A stretch of DNA of 5,305 nt from Clostridia bacterium (GTDB lineage Bacteria; Bacillota; Clostridia; Oscillospirales; QAMX01): positions 1-5,305 of the forward strand of contig JAKSPX010000127.1 in NCBI GenBank assembly GCA_024404415.1, in the 5' to 3' direction. The notes under the pieces were generated by a model. The model did no database searches, had not been told where the DNA came from, and saw only the letters and a list, made by a program, of their open reading frames with translations. The position numbers were made by a program, and so were the translations under genes. Every line of letters begins with the position of its first letter. Within the stretch, counting starts at the first letter, position 1. Positions 1 to 5,305 of this stretch are shown piece after piece.

Positions 1-18
1 TTTTCAGTTTTCAGGAGA
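1..18. repeat. Heptamer tandem repeat, 2 copies, cut by the window edge
   Basis: Two exact TTTTCAG units (1-7 and 8-14) are followed by GAGA. The same heptamer with the same GAGA ending recurs at 1731-1762, so this is a repeat family and not chance. The left edge of the window may hide further units. No function is evident. Confidence 0.7.
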
Positions 19-38
19 GACGTTGGAAGTGAGGAGTG

Positions 39-124
39 CTTCCGGGATGGTGCGAAATCGCTAAATCGCTAAATCGCTGAATCGCTGAATCGCTTTCCGC
101 GCAATCACGCAATCGCGTAATTGC
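39..124 (+). repeat. Octamer tandem array (consensus nnAATCGC) with its leader
   Basis: A 16-nt leader, CTTCCGGGATGGTGCG (39-54), runs into an 8-bp tandem array. AAATCGCT occurs three times (55-78), GAATCGCT twice (79-94), and after a short break there are three diverged units, GCAATCAC, GCAATCGC and GTAATTGC (101-124). The array stops about 10 nt before the ribosome binding site of the gene at 147, so it probably lies in that gene's promoter or 5' leader. The leader and array recur in inverted orientation at 1763-1795 and in looser form at 2101-2167. No convincing -35/-10 promoter was found in 1-146. Confidence 0.75.
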
Positions 125-146
125 TCAACTAACGGAGGAAAACACC

Positions 147-1655
147 ATGTCCATCATCATCAACGACGATTTTCAGCGCATGGTCACGCTGGCCTTTGAG
201 CGCGGCTGGAAGCCCGGGGCTTTCGGCGAAAAGGAGATCCGCGCGGATATCGACCGTTTTCAAGGCACCGAAGTTTCGGATTTCTTTCTGAATCTCAACG
301 CCCAGCTTTCCTATTCCCCCTCGTCGCTCTGGGAGACGGCGGGCGAAAAATACCTCAAAACCGAGGAAAACGGCGAAAAGGTGGATTTTAAGAACACCTA
401 TCTCGCCGTCTGGCACGATGTCTTCACGGTGCAGGGCCTTGATCTTTATAAGATCGCCATCGACGAGCTCAGGAAGTGCGGCATCCGCCCGTGGCTCTCC
501 TTCCGCCTCAACGATACGCACGACAACATGACCATGTCCGGCGGCATCAGAAGGTCGGATTATACCTACGCCGCGCGCGGGGAAGGGCTTTCCCGCATGC
601 GCCACCACGAAAAGAGCGGGTATTATGACGACTGCCTTGATTTTGAGATCGCGTCGGTCAGGGAGCATCACCTTTCCTATATAAAGGAACAGCTTGCGCG
701 CTACGACGCCGATGGCATCGAGCTTGACTGGCTGCGCGAGCCTTACTGCTTCCGCCCGGGTCACGAGGAGGAAGGCGCGGTGATCATCACCGCCTTCATG
801 GAAGAGGTCAACGCGCTCGCCCTCGAGGCCGGGAAAAAATACGGGCACCCCGTGAAGATCGCGGCGCGCGTGCTGAGCGACCCGGAGAATAACCGCCTTA
901 TGGGCTTTGATATCCCCACGTGGATGGAAAAGGGACTTATCGACCTCCTCATCGTCTCGCCCCGCTGGCAGAGCAACGACGACGATATGCCGATGGAGCT
1001 CTGGAAAACGCTTGTGAAGCCCTACGGCGTGCGCCTCGCGGCGTGTCTGACAGACCGGGTCATGGCGCGTCCGGACGGCGGCTTTACCCCGCTGACGCCC
1101 GAACTCACGGCGGGTCTCGCCATGAATTACCTCTCGCGCTGCGCAGACGACGTGTATCTCTCCAACTACACCTATCTGGTGAAGGATGAGATCGCGGTGG
1201 AGGATGCCTACGTCATCCATTTTGAAAAGGATCCGATGGTCGTCATGAACTACGTCGGCGATGCGGAAAAGCTTGAAAAGGCCGAAAGACGCCATATCGC
1301 CGCCTTCCGGGATATCACCGCGCCGGGCGGCCCCGTGCGTCAGCCGCTTCCCATGCCGCTCAGGCCCGATACGCGAAACGCCGGCTGGTCCATGCTCCGC
1401 ATTCCGACCGGCAAAGCGACGGGAGAAGCCACCCTGCGCCTCGCCTTCTCCGAGGATGCAGGTGAGGTCGAGGTCTTCCTCAATGCCGAAAAGTGCGGGG
1501 AGATCCCGGTCGTGCCCTGCGACACCGACGAAAATCTGGCGCCGACGGGCCTTCACGCCTACCGCCCCGGAAAGCTCACAGGCAATGCCCAGCTTTTGGA
1601 GGTCAAGGCCGAAAAAGGAGAACTTCTCTACGCCGAGATCGCGGTAAAACCGTAA
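147..1655 (+). CDS. TIM-barrel glycoside hydrolase-like protein, uncharacterised
   Basis: This 502-residue protein has no signal peptide or membrane segment, so it is probably cytoplasmic. Residues about 10-360 look like a (beta/alpha)8 barrel of the glycoside hydrolase 10-like/GHL type. The clues are RPWLSFRLNDTHD (115-127), DADGIELDW (187-195) and the stretch DIPTWMEKGLIDLLIVSPRW (255-274). Acidic residues on a strand end (D189, E192, D194) are candidate catalytic or substrate-binding residues. The DGIELDW motif resembles the GH18 DGxDxDxE signature but lacks its final Glu, so chitinase is unlikely. Residues about 410-502 read as a beta-sandwich accessory domain (VEVFLNAEKCG, 441-451). The start is ATG at 147, with GGAGG at 134-138 and an 8-nt spacer. 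The gene is monocistronic, with repeats before it and a terminator after it. The coding call is firm; enzyme class and substrate are inferred and no exact family is recognised. Confidence 0.88.
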   Translation: MSIIINDDFQRMVTLAFERGWKPGAFGEKEIRADIDRFQGTEVSDFFLNLNAQLSYSPSSLWETAGEKYLKTEENGEKVDFKNTYLAVWHDVFTVQGLDLYKIAIDELRKCGIRPWLSFRLNDTHDNMTMSGGIRRSDYTYAARGEGLSRMRHHEKSGYYDDCLDFEIASVREHHLSYIKEQLARYDADGIELDWLREPYCFRPGHEEEGAVIITAFMEEVNALALEAGKKYGHPVKIAARVLSDPENNRLMGFDIPTWMEKGLIDLLIVSPRWQSNDDDMPMELWKTLVKPYGVRLAACLTDRVMARPDGGFTPLTPELTAGLAMNYLSRCADDVYLSNYTYLVKDEIAVEDAYVIHFEKDPMVVMNYVGDAEKLEKAERRHIAAFRDITAPGGPVRQPLPMPLRPDTRNAGWSMLRIPTGKATGEATLRLAFSEDAGEVEVFLNAEKCGEIPVVPCDTDENLAPTGLHAYRPGKLTGNAQLLEVKAEKGELLYAEIAVKP

Positions 1656-1662
1656 ACCACAT

Positions 1663-1703
1663 AAAAACGCGCCCTTGTGTTTTCGTAACACAAGGGCGTT
1701 TTT
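1663..1703. terminator. Rho-independent terminator, probably bidirectional
   Basis: A 12-bp perfect stem (1670-1681 pairing with 1687-1698) with a 5-nt loop is followed by TTTTT (1699-1703), starting 14 nt after the stop codon of the plus-strand gene. An A-tract at 1663-1667 on the left side gives a U-tract on the opposite transcript, 2 nt from the stem. The hairpin could therefore also stop the convergent minus-strand operon, for which no other terminator is seen. Confidence 0.92.
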
Positions 1704-1730
1704 ACGTGTAAGCGTTGCGGGGGAGAAGAG

Positions 1731-1762
1731 TTTTCAGTTTTCAGTATTCAGTTTTCAGGAGA
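1731..1762. repeat. Heptamer tandem repeat, 4 copies
   Basis: Four 7-bp units, TTTTCAG, TTTTCAG, TATTCAG and TTTTCAG (1731-1758), are followed by GAGA. It matches the array at 1-18 in both orientation and ending. It sits between the terminator at 1663-1703 and the inverted octamer array. No function is evident. Confidence 0.75.
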
Positions 1763-1795
1763 ACGCGATTGCGCGGTTACGCACTATGCCGGAAG
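1763..1795 (-). repeat. Inverted copy of the leader plus octamer array
   Basis: Read on the minus strand from 1795, this stretch gives CTTCCGGCATAGTGCG. It matches the leader at 39-54 in 14 of 16 positions. About two octamer-like units, TAACCGCG and CAATCGCG, follow directly. The leader overlaps the left end of the 151-bp palindromic element starting at 1789, which shows that the two repeat types are joined as modules. Confidence 0.65.
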
Positions 1796-1939
1796 CCTCC
1801 CTCATCGAGGGAGATGGCTCGCGAAGCGAGACGAAAGGAGTCATGAGAATACTGCGGAACAGGTAATCTCTGCTTGCCGCAGGCTTTAACTCCTTCAGTC
1901 AGCTTCGCTGACAGCTCCCTCAAGGAGGGAGCCTTCCGG
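1789..1939. repeat. 151-bp inverted-repeat (MITE-like) element, copy 1
   Basis: The terminal inverted repeats are 15 bp with one mismatch (1789-1803 against 1925-1939). An inner inverted pair, AAGGAGT (1835-1841) and ACTCCTT (1889-1895), is perfect. Each arm folds into two small hairpins. The left arm has stems 1797-1803/1807-1813 and 1818-1822/1826-1830; the right arm has stems 1898-1903/1907-1912 and 1914-1921/1925-1932. The central loop contains CTGCGG (1852-1857) pairing with CCGCAG (1877-1882). No open frame of note lies inside. A non-autonomous mobile palindrome, or a structured RNA or 3'-UTR element, are both possible. Confidence 0.75.
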
Positions 1940-1955
1940 GCTTGTGTAATGTATA

Positions 1956-2106
1956 ATAAGGCTCTCCCTCCGGGAGAGCTGTCGAGCGCAGCGAGACTGA
2001 GAGGGCTGGAAGGCAGTACGTCAAAGCACGCAGCACCTCGAAATAGCATTGTGCGTTGCCCTCTCAGTAGCCTTGGCTGTCAGCTCCCCCAAAGGGGGCG
2101 CCTTAT
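1956..2106. repeat. 151-bp inverted-repeat (MITE-like) element, copy 2
   Basis: Terminal ATAAGGC (1956-1962) pairs with GCCTTAT (2100-2106). Inner ACTGAGAGGGC (1996-2006) pairs perfectly with GCCCTCTCAGT (2058-2068). The left arm has an 8-bp hairpin (1961-1968/1972-1979, loop TCC) and a second stem with two G-A mismatches (1981-1987/1991-1997). The right arm has CCCCC-AAA-GGGGG (2086-2098). By these end points the element is as long as the copy at 1789-1939, and it shares the arm consensus GGGAGCTGtCagC..GACTGA.aGG. It lies 16 nt from that copy, which suggests tandem insertion or duplication. Confidence 0.72.
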
Positions 2107-2120
2107 AGGTTGGTGCTATA

Positions 2121-2167
2121 CGCTGAATCGCTAAATCGCTTATGGCGCAACCGCGTAATCGCGCAAA
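2121..2167 (+). repeat. Octamer array, degenerate third copy
   Basis: AATCGC cores at 2126-2131, 2134-2139 and 2157-2162, with AACCGC at 2149-2154, keep the 8-bp phase and the same CGCAA/CGTAA flavour as the array at 55-124. It directly follows the right end of the 1956-2106 element through CTTATAGGTTGGTGC (2102-2116), a weak form of the leader. The array ends at the stop codon of the minus-strand amidohydrolase gene. Confidence 0.6.
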
Positions 2168-2974
2168 TCACCATTCCCCGCGTACAAGGTACTTTTCGAA
2201 ATTCCCGTGGAGCACCATGTCGCGTGTCGCTTCATCGAAGCCGAGGGAGAGGAATGTATCCAGCACCTCTTTCGGCTTCCACATGGGAAAATCCGAGCCG
2301 AACATCACTCTTTCGGGGCCGAGAAGCGCAAACTGGCGGACCGTTTCCTCTTTGGAAAGCATCTCCATGGAGCTGGAACAGTCGAAAATGACGTTTTTGA
2401 AGTCCCTGAAGATGCCCGCCCGGTCCCCGACGCGGTAGCCGCCGAGGTGGGCGGCGACGGCGTGGAGCGAGGGCACCTTTTCAAGCACACGGCAGAGGCG
2501 CTCGGGGGAGGAGAAATCGTAGCGGTCGTCACCGATGTGGAATAGCACCGGGAGGCCGCGGCGCGCGAGCTCTTCGTAGACCGGGAGCATTTTCGGGAGG
2601 TCGATGGGGAGACTCTGGAAATCCGGGTGGAGCTTCACGCCGTGGAGACCGAGGGAGGAGAAGCTTTCGATCTCGTCGGCCATTTCCTCGTCGGAAAGAT
2701 CCTGATGCAGTGTGCCGAAGCCCCAGAAGCGGCCTTCCGCGGCGGCCTGCGCCTCGGAAATGAAACGGTTGATGGCGTGCACCTGCCCTGCGCGGGTGGC
2801 AGTGGAGCAGACGAGGGAGCGGGAGACGCCCGCTTCGTCCATGGCCTTTAACAAAGCCTCGGGCGAGCCGACCTCGCTCATGGGGATGTCGTAAAAATGT
2901 CCGATGGAATCGGTGGCCTTTTCCGCGATCTTGGAGGGGAAAATGTGGCAATGGGAGTCAAAAACGGTCTTCAT
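2168..2974 (-). CDS. Amidohydrolase-2 family metal-dependent hydrolase
   Basis: This 268-residue cytoplasmic TIM-barrel enzyme is of the amidohydrolase-related (PF04909, ACMSD-like) group. The expected metal site is visible in order: HxH near the N-terminus (H8, H10 in FDSHCHIFP), H146 in VLFHIGDD, H176 in AAHLGGY, and D228 in MFGSDFPMW. GVKLHPDF (112-119) is a typical strand-end motif. Length is normal for compact members and no key residue is missing. The family hydrolyses or decarboxylates small molecules; the substrate here cannot be told. The ATG at 2974 is preceded by AAAGGAA (2984-2978), which begins on the last base of the upstream gene's TGA stop. The 9-nt gap and shared signal imply translational coupling as the last gene of a three-gene operon. 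No terminator follows directly. Confidence 0.93.
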   Translation of the reverse strand: MKTVFDSHCHIFPSKIAEKATDSIGHFYDIPMSEVGSPEALLKAMDEAGVSRSLVCSTATRAGQVHAINRFISEAQAAAEGRFWGFGTLHQDLSDEEMADEIESFSSLGLHGVKLHPDFQSLPIDLPKMLPVYEELARRGLPVLFHIGDDRYDFSSPERLCRVLEKVPSLHAVAAHLGGYRVGDRAGIFRDFKNVIFDCSSSMEMLSKEETVRQFALLGPERVMFGSDFPMWKPKEVLDTFLSLGFDEATRDMVLHGNFEKYLVRGEW

Positions 2975-2983
2975 AAGTTCCTT

Positions 2984-4360
2984 TCAGTTGTAAATCGTGA
3001 GATTTTCCTGCCCGATGGCAGAGTAGGGGACATCGCCGTCGATGCCCTGATAGAGGACCGAAATTTCGCGCGCGGCGGCGGTGTAGCGGACGAGGAAGCG
3101 ATCCTCGCGCGGGACGATCTGGGCAAGCGAGAGCGCCTTGGCTTCCTTCAGAAGGTCAGGTTCGGAGGCGTCGGGGTAGAGATAACGCGCAAGGGCGCCG
3201 GTGTAGTCAAAGCCCGGGTCAAATAACGAGGTCACGGCGAGGTTTTCGGCCGTCACCGCGTCGAAAACGTAGATGCGGTCGGCGGAATAGCCGTTCATGC
3301 CGGAGTAATCCTCCTCGGCAAAGCGCACGGTCATGAATTTCCCGATGCGCTGGGCGTAGAAATAACAGCTGTAATGCTCGTTCCCCGCGCCGGTGGCCTG
3401 CGAGGCGATGTCCTCAAGGCTGGGGGCGAGGCGCATGACGCGCTCCTCCGCGGCGGCGGACGCAAATTCGGCGGGCAGGACGATGAGCGCGCGGATGGCC
3501 ATGCCGTTTTCCGTGCCGGTGAAGCTCTCCTCGACTCTGGTCGGGAAGACGATCAGGTGGTCGGAAGCGGAAGCGCGGTCATAAAGGGCGGCGGTCGGTT
3601 CACCCGAGAAGATGACGAGGTGGGAAAAGAGGTCGTTGTCGTAGAAGATCTCCACGGCGGGCAGCGTGCGGGGGTCGGAAAGCAGGAAGGGGGTCTTCAC
3701 GCCCGCGTAAAGGGTGATCTTTTCGCCGTCGAAGGTGAAGTCCACGTCGTCCGGGAGCTTTCCGATGGGCGAGATCTGCGTCACACCCGTGTTCCCGGCG
3801 GAAAGACGGTCGATCAATTTCTCGCCGAGTGCGCCGCAGGCGTCAAAGCCGGAGTCGAAAAGCGAGGAGAGGGTCAGCTTTTCGCCGGTCGCAAGGTCGT
3901 AATTGAGGGTGTCCGCGGCGTAGACCGTGACCTCTTTGCCGTAGGCGAGGTAGACGGCGGTCTTTTTGATGAGGACGGAGAGCCGGTCGCCGAAGTCGGA
4001 GATGACGTGGACGTTCATCATGACGCTCTGGAGCGCGGCGGCGGGCGGGATCACGCGGGAGGCGCCCCAGCCTATATCGAAGGGGGCCTTTTCAAGCGCG
4101 TCGGCGGCGGACCGGATCTCGTCGGCCAGGCGGTTTTCCAAAGCTTTGTCGGCAAGGCCGGAAAGCGAGACGTTGACGGCGGTGATCTTCACGCCGTTTT
4201 CGGTGCGCACCGTCGGGGCGCAGGTGACCTCAAGGCCGTTTTCGGGGTAGGCGGAGGGAAAATCCAAATAGACCTTTTCCTCTTCGCCGCAGGAGGAGAA
4301 GAGGCATAAAAGAAGCGAAACAAGCGCCAAAAGGGCGATCAGCTTATTCGACCGGCGCAT
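2984..4360 (-). CDS. Lipoprotein with two DUF3298/RsiV-like repeats
   Basis: This 458-residue protein starts with a lipoprotein signal (RRSNK, a hydrophobic stretch at 7-21, and lipobox FSSC with lipidated C24), so it is anchored outside the membrane. The mature part is an internal duplication. TENG at 53-56 recurs at 283-286, and SLFDSGFDACGAL (166-178) recurs as SLFDPGFDYTGAL (378-390). The preceding strand TLNYDLATGEKLTL (151-164) matches DRIYVFDAVTAENLAV (361-376). Strand-FDxxTGExLxLxxLF is typical of DUF3298, found with DUF4163 in RsiV (lysozyme-binding anti-sigma factor) and PdaC. Here there is no cytoplasmic anti-sigma part and no deacetylase domain, so a binding or sensor role is only inferred. 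The ATG at 4360 has AAAGGAGG with a 6-nt spacer. The gene overlaps the end of the upstream gene by 17 nt. Confidence 0.9.
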   Translation of the reverse strand: MRRSNKLIALLALVSLLLCLFSSCGEEEKVYLDFPSAYPENGLEVTCAPTVRTENGVKITAVNVSLSGLADKALENRLADEIRSAADALEKAPFDIGWGASRVIPPAAALQSVMMNVHVISDFGDRLSVLIKKTAVYLAYGKEVTVYAADTLNYDLATGEKLTLSSLFDSGFDACGALGEKLIDRLSAGNTGVTQISPIGKLPDDVDFTFDGEKITLYAGVKTPFLLSDPRTLPAVEIFYDNDLFSHLVIFSGEPTAALYDRASASDHLIVFPTRVEESFTGTENGMAIRALIVLPAEFASAAAEERVMRLAPSLEDIASQATGAGNEHYSCYFYAQRIGKFMTVRFAEEDYSGMNGYSADRIYVFDAVTAENLAVTSLFDPGFDYTGALARYLYPDASEPDLLKEAKALSLAQIVPREDRFLVRYTAAAREISVLYQGIDGDVPYSAIGQENLTIYN

Positions 4361-5255
4361 AACCTGCCTCCTTTATCGCGTTTTTGCCGTCGCGGGAGAG
4401 CAGCCACGAGACGACCTGCCTCTCGGTGCTTTCCGGCGCGGCAGAGGAAAGGGTGACGGCTAAAATGTCGTAGGTGAGGGAATAGCGGCCGGAGGCGAGA
4501 TTTTCCGCCGTGGTAGGTGCGCCGTTTAAGGAAAGCAGGCGGATGCCGCGCTCCTTTTCGCTCCCCGCAAGGAGGAACCGGCTGCCGTAGGCAATGGCGC
4601 CCGCGGTGTTGCGGAAGGCGGCGGGGCGCTCGTCGGCGCGCTCACCCGAAAGGTCGTATAAAAGCGGGTCGTCGGCAAAGGAGAGGAAGGCCTCGCCGGG
4701 GCCGCCGAGGGGCATTTTGCCGTCCATGACCTTTTCGGAAAGCATCTTTGTGTAAAAATCGTCTTCGGCGCTGTGATAAGCCTCAATGGGGCAGTTGTCG
4801 CCCGAAAGGGCGCGCCAGTCGGTCACCTCGCCGGAATAGATGCGGGCGAGGTCGGGGATGGTGAGGCTTTTGATGGGGTTTTGGGCGTTGACGTAGAAGA
4901 CCAGCGCGTCGCGCGCCACGGGGGTGCTTTCCAGGGTGACGCCCTCTTTTTCGGCGGCCTGCAGAATGGCCTCATCCGGCGCGGACGTGACGAAAATGAG
5001 CCGGTTTTCACCCGCAAGGAGCGACCGGTAGGCGTCCCCGTCGTCGGTGTGGAGTAAAGAGGGGACACATTCCTCCGTGGAGAGCCCGGTCAGGGCGCTC
5101 ATGGCTTTCAGATCAAGCGCCGCGGTCAGGGCCCCGCCGCCGGAGGGCGGGTAGAGCGCCGGATCCATCATGGCCGCATTTTTCTCTCCGCACCCGGCGA
5201 ACAGCGCGGTGAGAAGCGCAAAGAGCAGCATCACCGCTGTGATTTTCTTATCCAA
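4344..5255 (-). CDS. PstS-like substrate-binding lipoprotein with degenerate ligand site
   Basis: This 303-residue protein has a lipoprotein signal (MDKK, hydrophobic 5-20, lipobox FAGC, lipidated C22), so it is surface-anchored. The PBP-like fold is clear: ARDALVFYVNAQNPIKSLT (114-132), IYSGEVTDW (139-147), AGAIAYGS (218-225) and a C-terminus of SWLLSRDGKNAIKEAGYAPV (283-302) fit the PstS/PBP-like pattern. The two anion-holding motifs are altered. The early YPxxDGST-type segment reads YPPSGGGALTAAL (35-47), and the SGSQT/SGT region reads AYHSAEDDFYTKML (159-172). Phosphate binding is therefore doubtful, and no transporter partners are visible. The start is TTG at 5255-5253, backed by AAAGGAGG (5270-5263) with a 7-nt spacer; the next Met, residue 9, would destroy the signal peptide. 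It is the first visible gene of the operon. No clear promoter is seen in 5271-5305. Confidence 0.9.
   Translation of the reverse strand: MDKKITAVMLLFALLTALFAGCGEKNAAMMDPALYPPSGGGALTAALDLKAMSALTGLSTEECVPSLLHTDDGDAYRSLLAGENRLIFVTSAPDEAILQAAEKEGVTLESTPVARDALVFYVNAQNPIKSLTIPDLARIYSGEVTDWRALSGDNCPIEAYHSAEDDFYTKMLSEKVMDGKMPLGGPGEAFLSFADDPLLYDLSGERADERPAAFRNTAGAIAYGSRFLLAGSEKERGIRLLSLNGAPTTAENLASGRYSLTYDILAVTLSSAAPESTERQVVSWLLSRDGKNAIKEAGYAPVE
4361..4374 (-). promoter_or_regulatory. Ribosome binding site embedded in the upstream gene
   Basis: Minus-strand AAAGGAGG (4374-4367) plus a 6-nt spacer precedes the ATG at 4360. It lies inside the last codons of the PstS-like gene, where the same bases encode part of IKEAGY. 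It fixes the start of the DUF3298-like lipoprotein and makes translational coupling likely. Confidence 0.85.
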
Positions 5256-5270
5256 TGAGATACCTCCTTT
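5256..5270 (-). promoter_or_regulatory. Ribosome binding site deciding a TTG start
   Basis: Minus-strand AAAGGAGG (5270-5263) is followed by TATCTCA and then TTG (5255-5253). The strong signal at ideal spacing, and a complete lipoprotein signal peptide only from this codon, support TTG as the start of the PstS-like gene. Confidence 0.82.
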
Positions 5271-5305
5271 GCGATTAGAAAGATAAGTTTCGCTAATGGA
5301 AGCTG

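Noticed and set aside
55..124. Possible CRISPR-like array
   Set aside because: The units are 8 bp and directly abut. There are no unique spacers and no cas genes.
187..198. GH18 chitinase signature
   Set aside because: DGIELDWLRE lacks the Glu at the last position of DGxDxDxE, so chitinase is not supported.
129..1691. A 520-codon open frame on the minus strand covering the whole glycosidase-like gene
   Set aside because: It has no ribosome binding site, reads through the terminator hairpin, and gives an Arg/Gly/His-rich product without recognisable motifs. The plus-strand frame has a good ribosome binding site, a terminator and barrel-like motifs, so this is a codon-bias shadow.
1952..1957. 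TATAAT, a perfect -10 hexamer, at the edge of the second palindromic element
   Set aside because: No -35-like hexamer lies 16-18 bp upstream, and the TG before it lacks the extra base of an extended -10. Nothing clear lies downstream to be transcribed, so it is not called as a promoter.
1777..2049. Short open frames across the palindromic elements (both strands, including 1874-2134)
   Set aside because: They exist only because the repeats are GC-rich. The translations follow the repeat units, have no convincing ribosome binding site, and resemble no protein.
2086..2098. CCCCC-AAA-GGGGG hairpin as a terminator for the minus-strand operon
   Set aside because: The stem is short and no T-tract follows on the minus strand. 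It fits better as part of the repeat arm.
3374..4309. A 311-codon plus-strand open frame inside the DUF3298-like gene
   Set aside because: It is a shadow in a GC-rich gene: the product is a low-complexity Gly/Val/Asp/Arg mix with no ribosome binding site, while the opposite strand encodes a clear lipoprotein.

Overview
The window looks like a piece of a fairly GC-rich Gram-positive chromosome, most likely from an uncultured gut-type clostridium (Oscillospirales or a relative). The reasons are AAAGGAGG-type ribosome binding sites, two lipoprotein signal peptides, protein families common in Clostridia (DUF3298-like and PstS-like lipoproteins), and dense short intergenic palindromes of a kind I recall from Oscillospirales. 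The placement is an inference. No rRNA, tRNA, CRISPR array, phage gene or transposase was seen.

Layout: positions 1-146 hold short tandem repeats (heptamers, then octamers) leading to the ribosome binding site of a plus-strand gene (147-1655). That gene encodes a TIM-barrel glycosidase-like protein without a signal peptide. A strong hairpin terminator follows at about 1663-1703. Positions 1704-2167 contain no gene. They hold a heptamer array, an inverted octamer array, two 151-bp inverted-repeat elements, and a second direct octamer array. From 2168 to 5255 there is a tight minus-strand operon, read from right to left: a PstS-like lipoprotein (TTG start, 5255-4344), a lipoprotein with two DUF3298/RsiV-like halves (4360-2984, overlapping the first by 17 nt), and an amidohydrolase-2 family enzyme (2974-2168, 9-nt gap). 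The two transcription units converge on the repeat-filled gap.

How the genes may work together: the operon encodes two surface-anchored, probably ligand-binding or sensing lipoproteins plus a cytoplasmic metal-dependent hydrolase. No ABC permease or ATPase, sigma factor or kinase is visible, so the substrate and the purpose are unknown. The PstS-like protein keeps the fold motifs but has lost the residues that normally hold the anion, so phosphate uptake is an unsafe annotation. The most unusual structural signal is the repeat region, where four related arms form two equal-length palindromes whose hairpin stems change sequence while keeping their pairing. No complete new defence or mobile system is visible.
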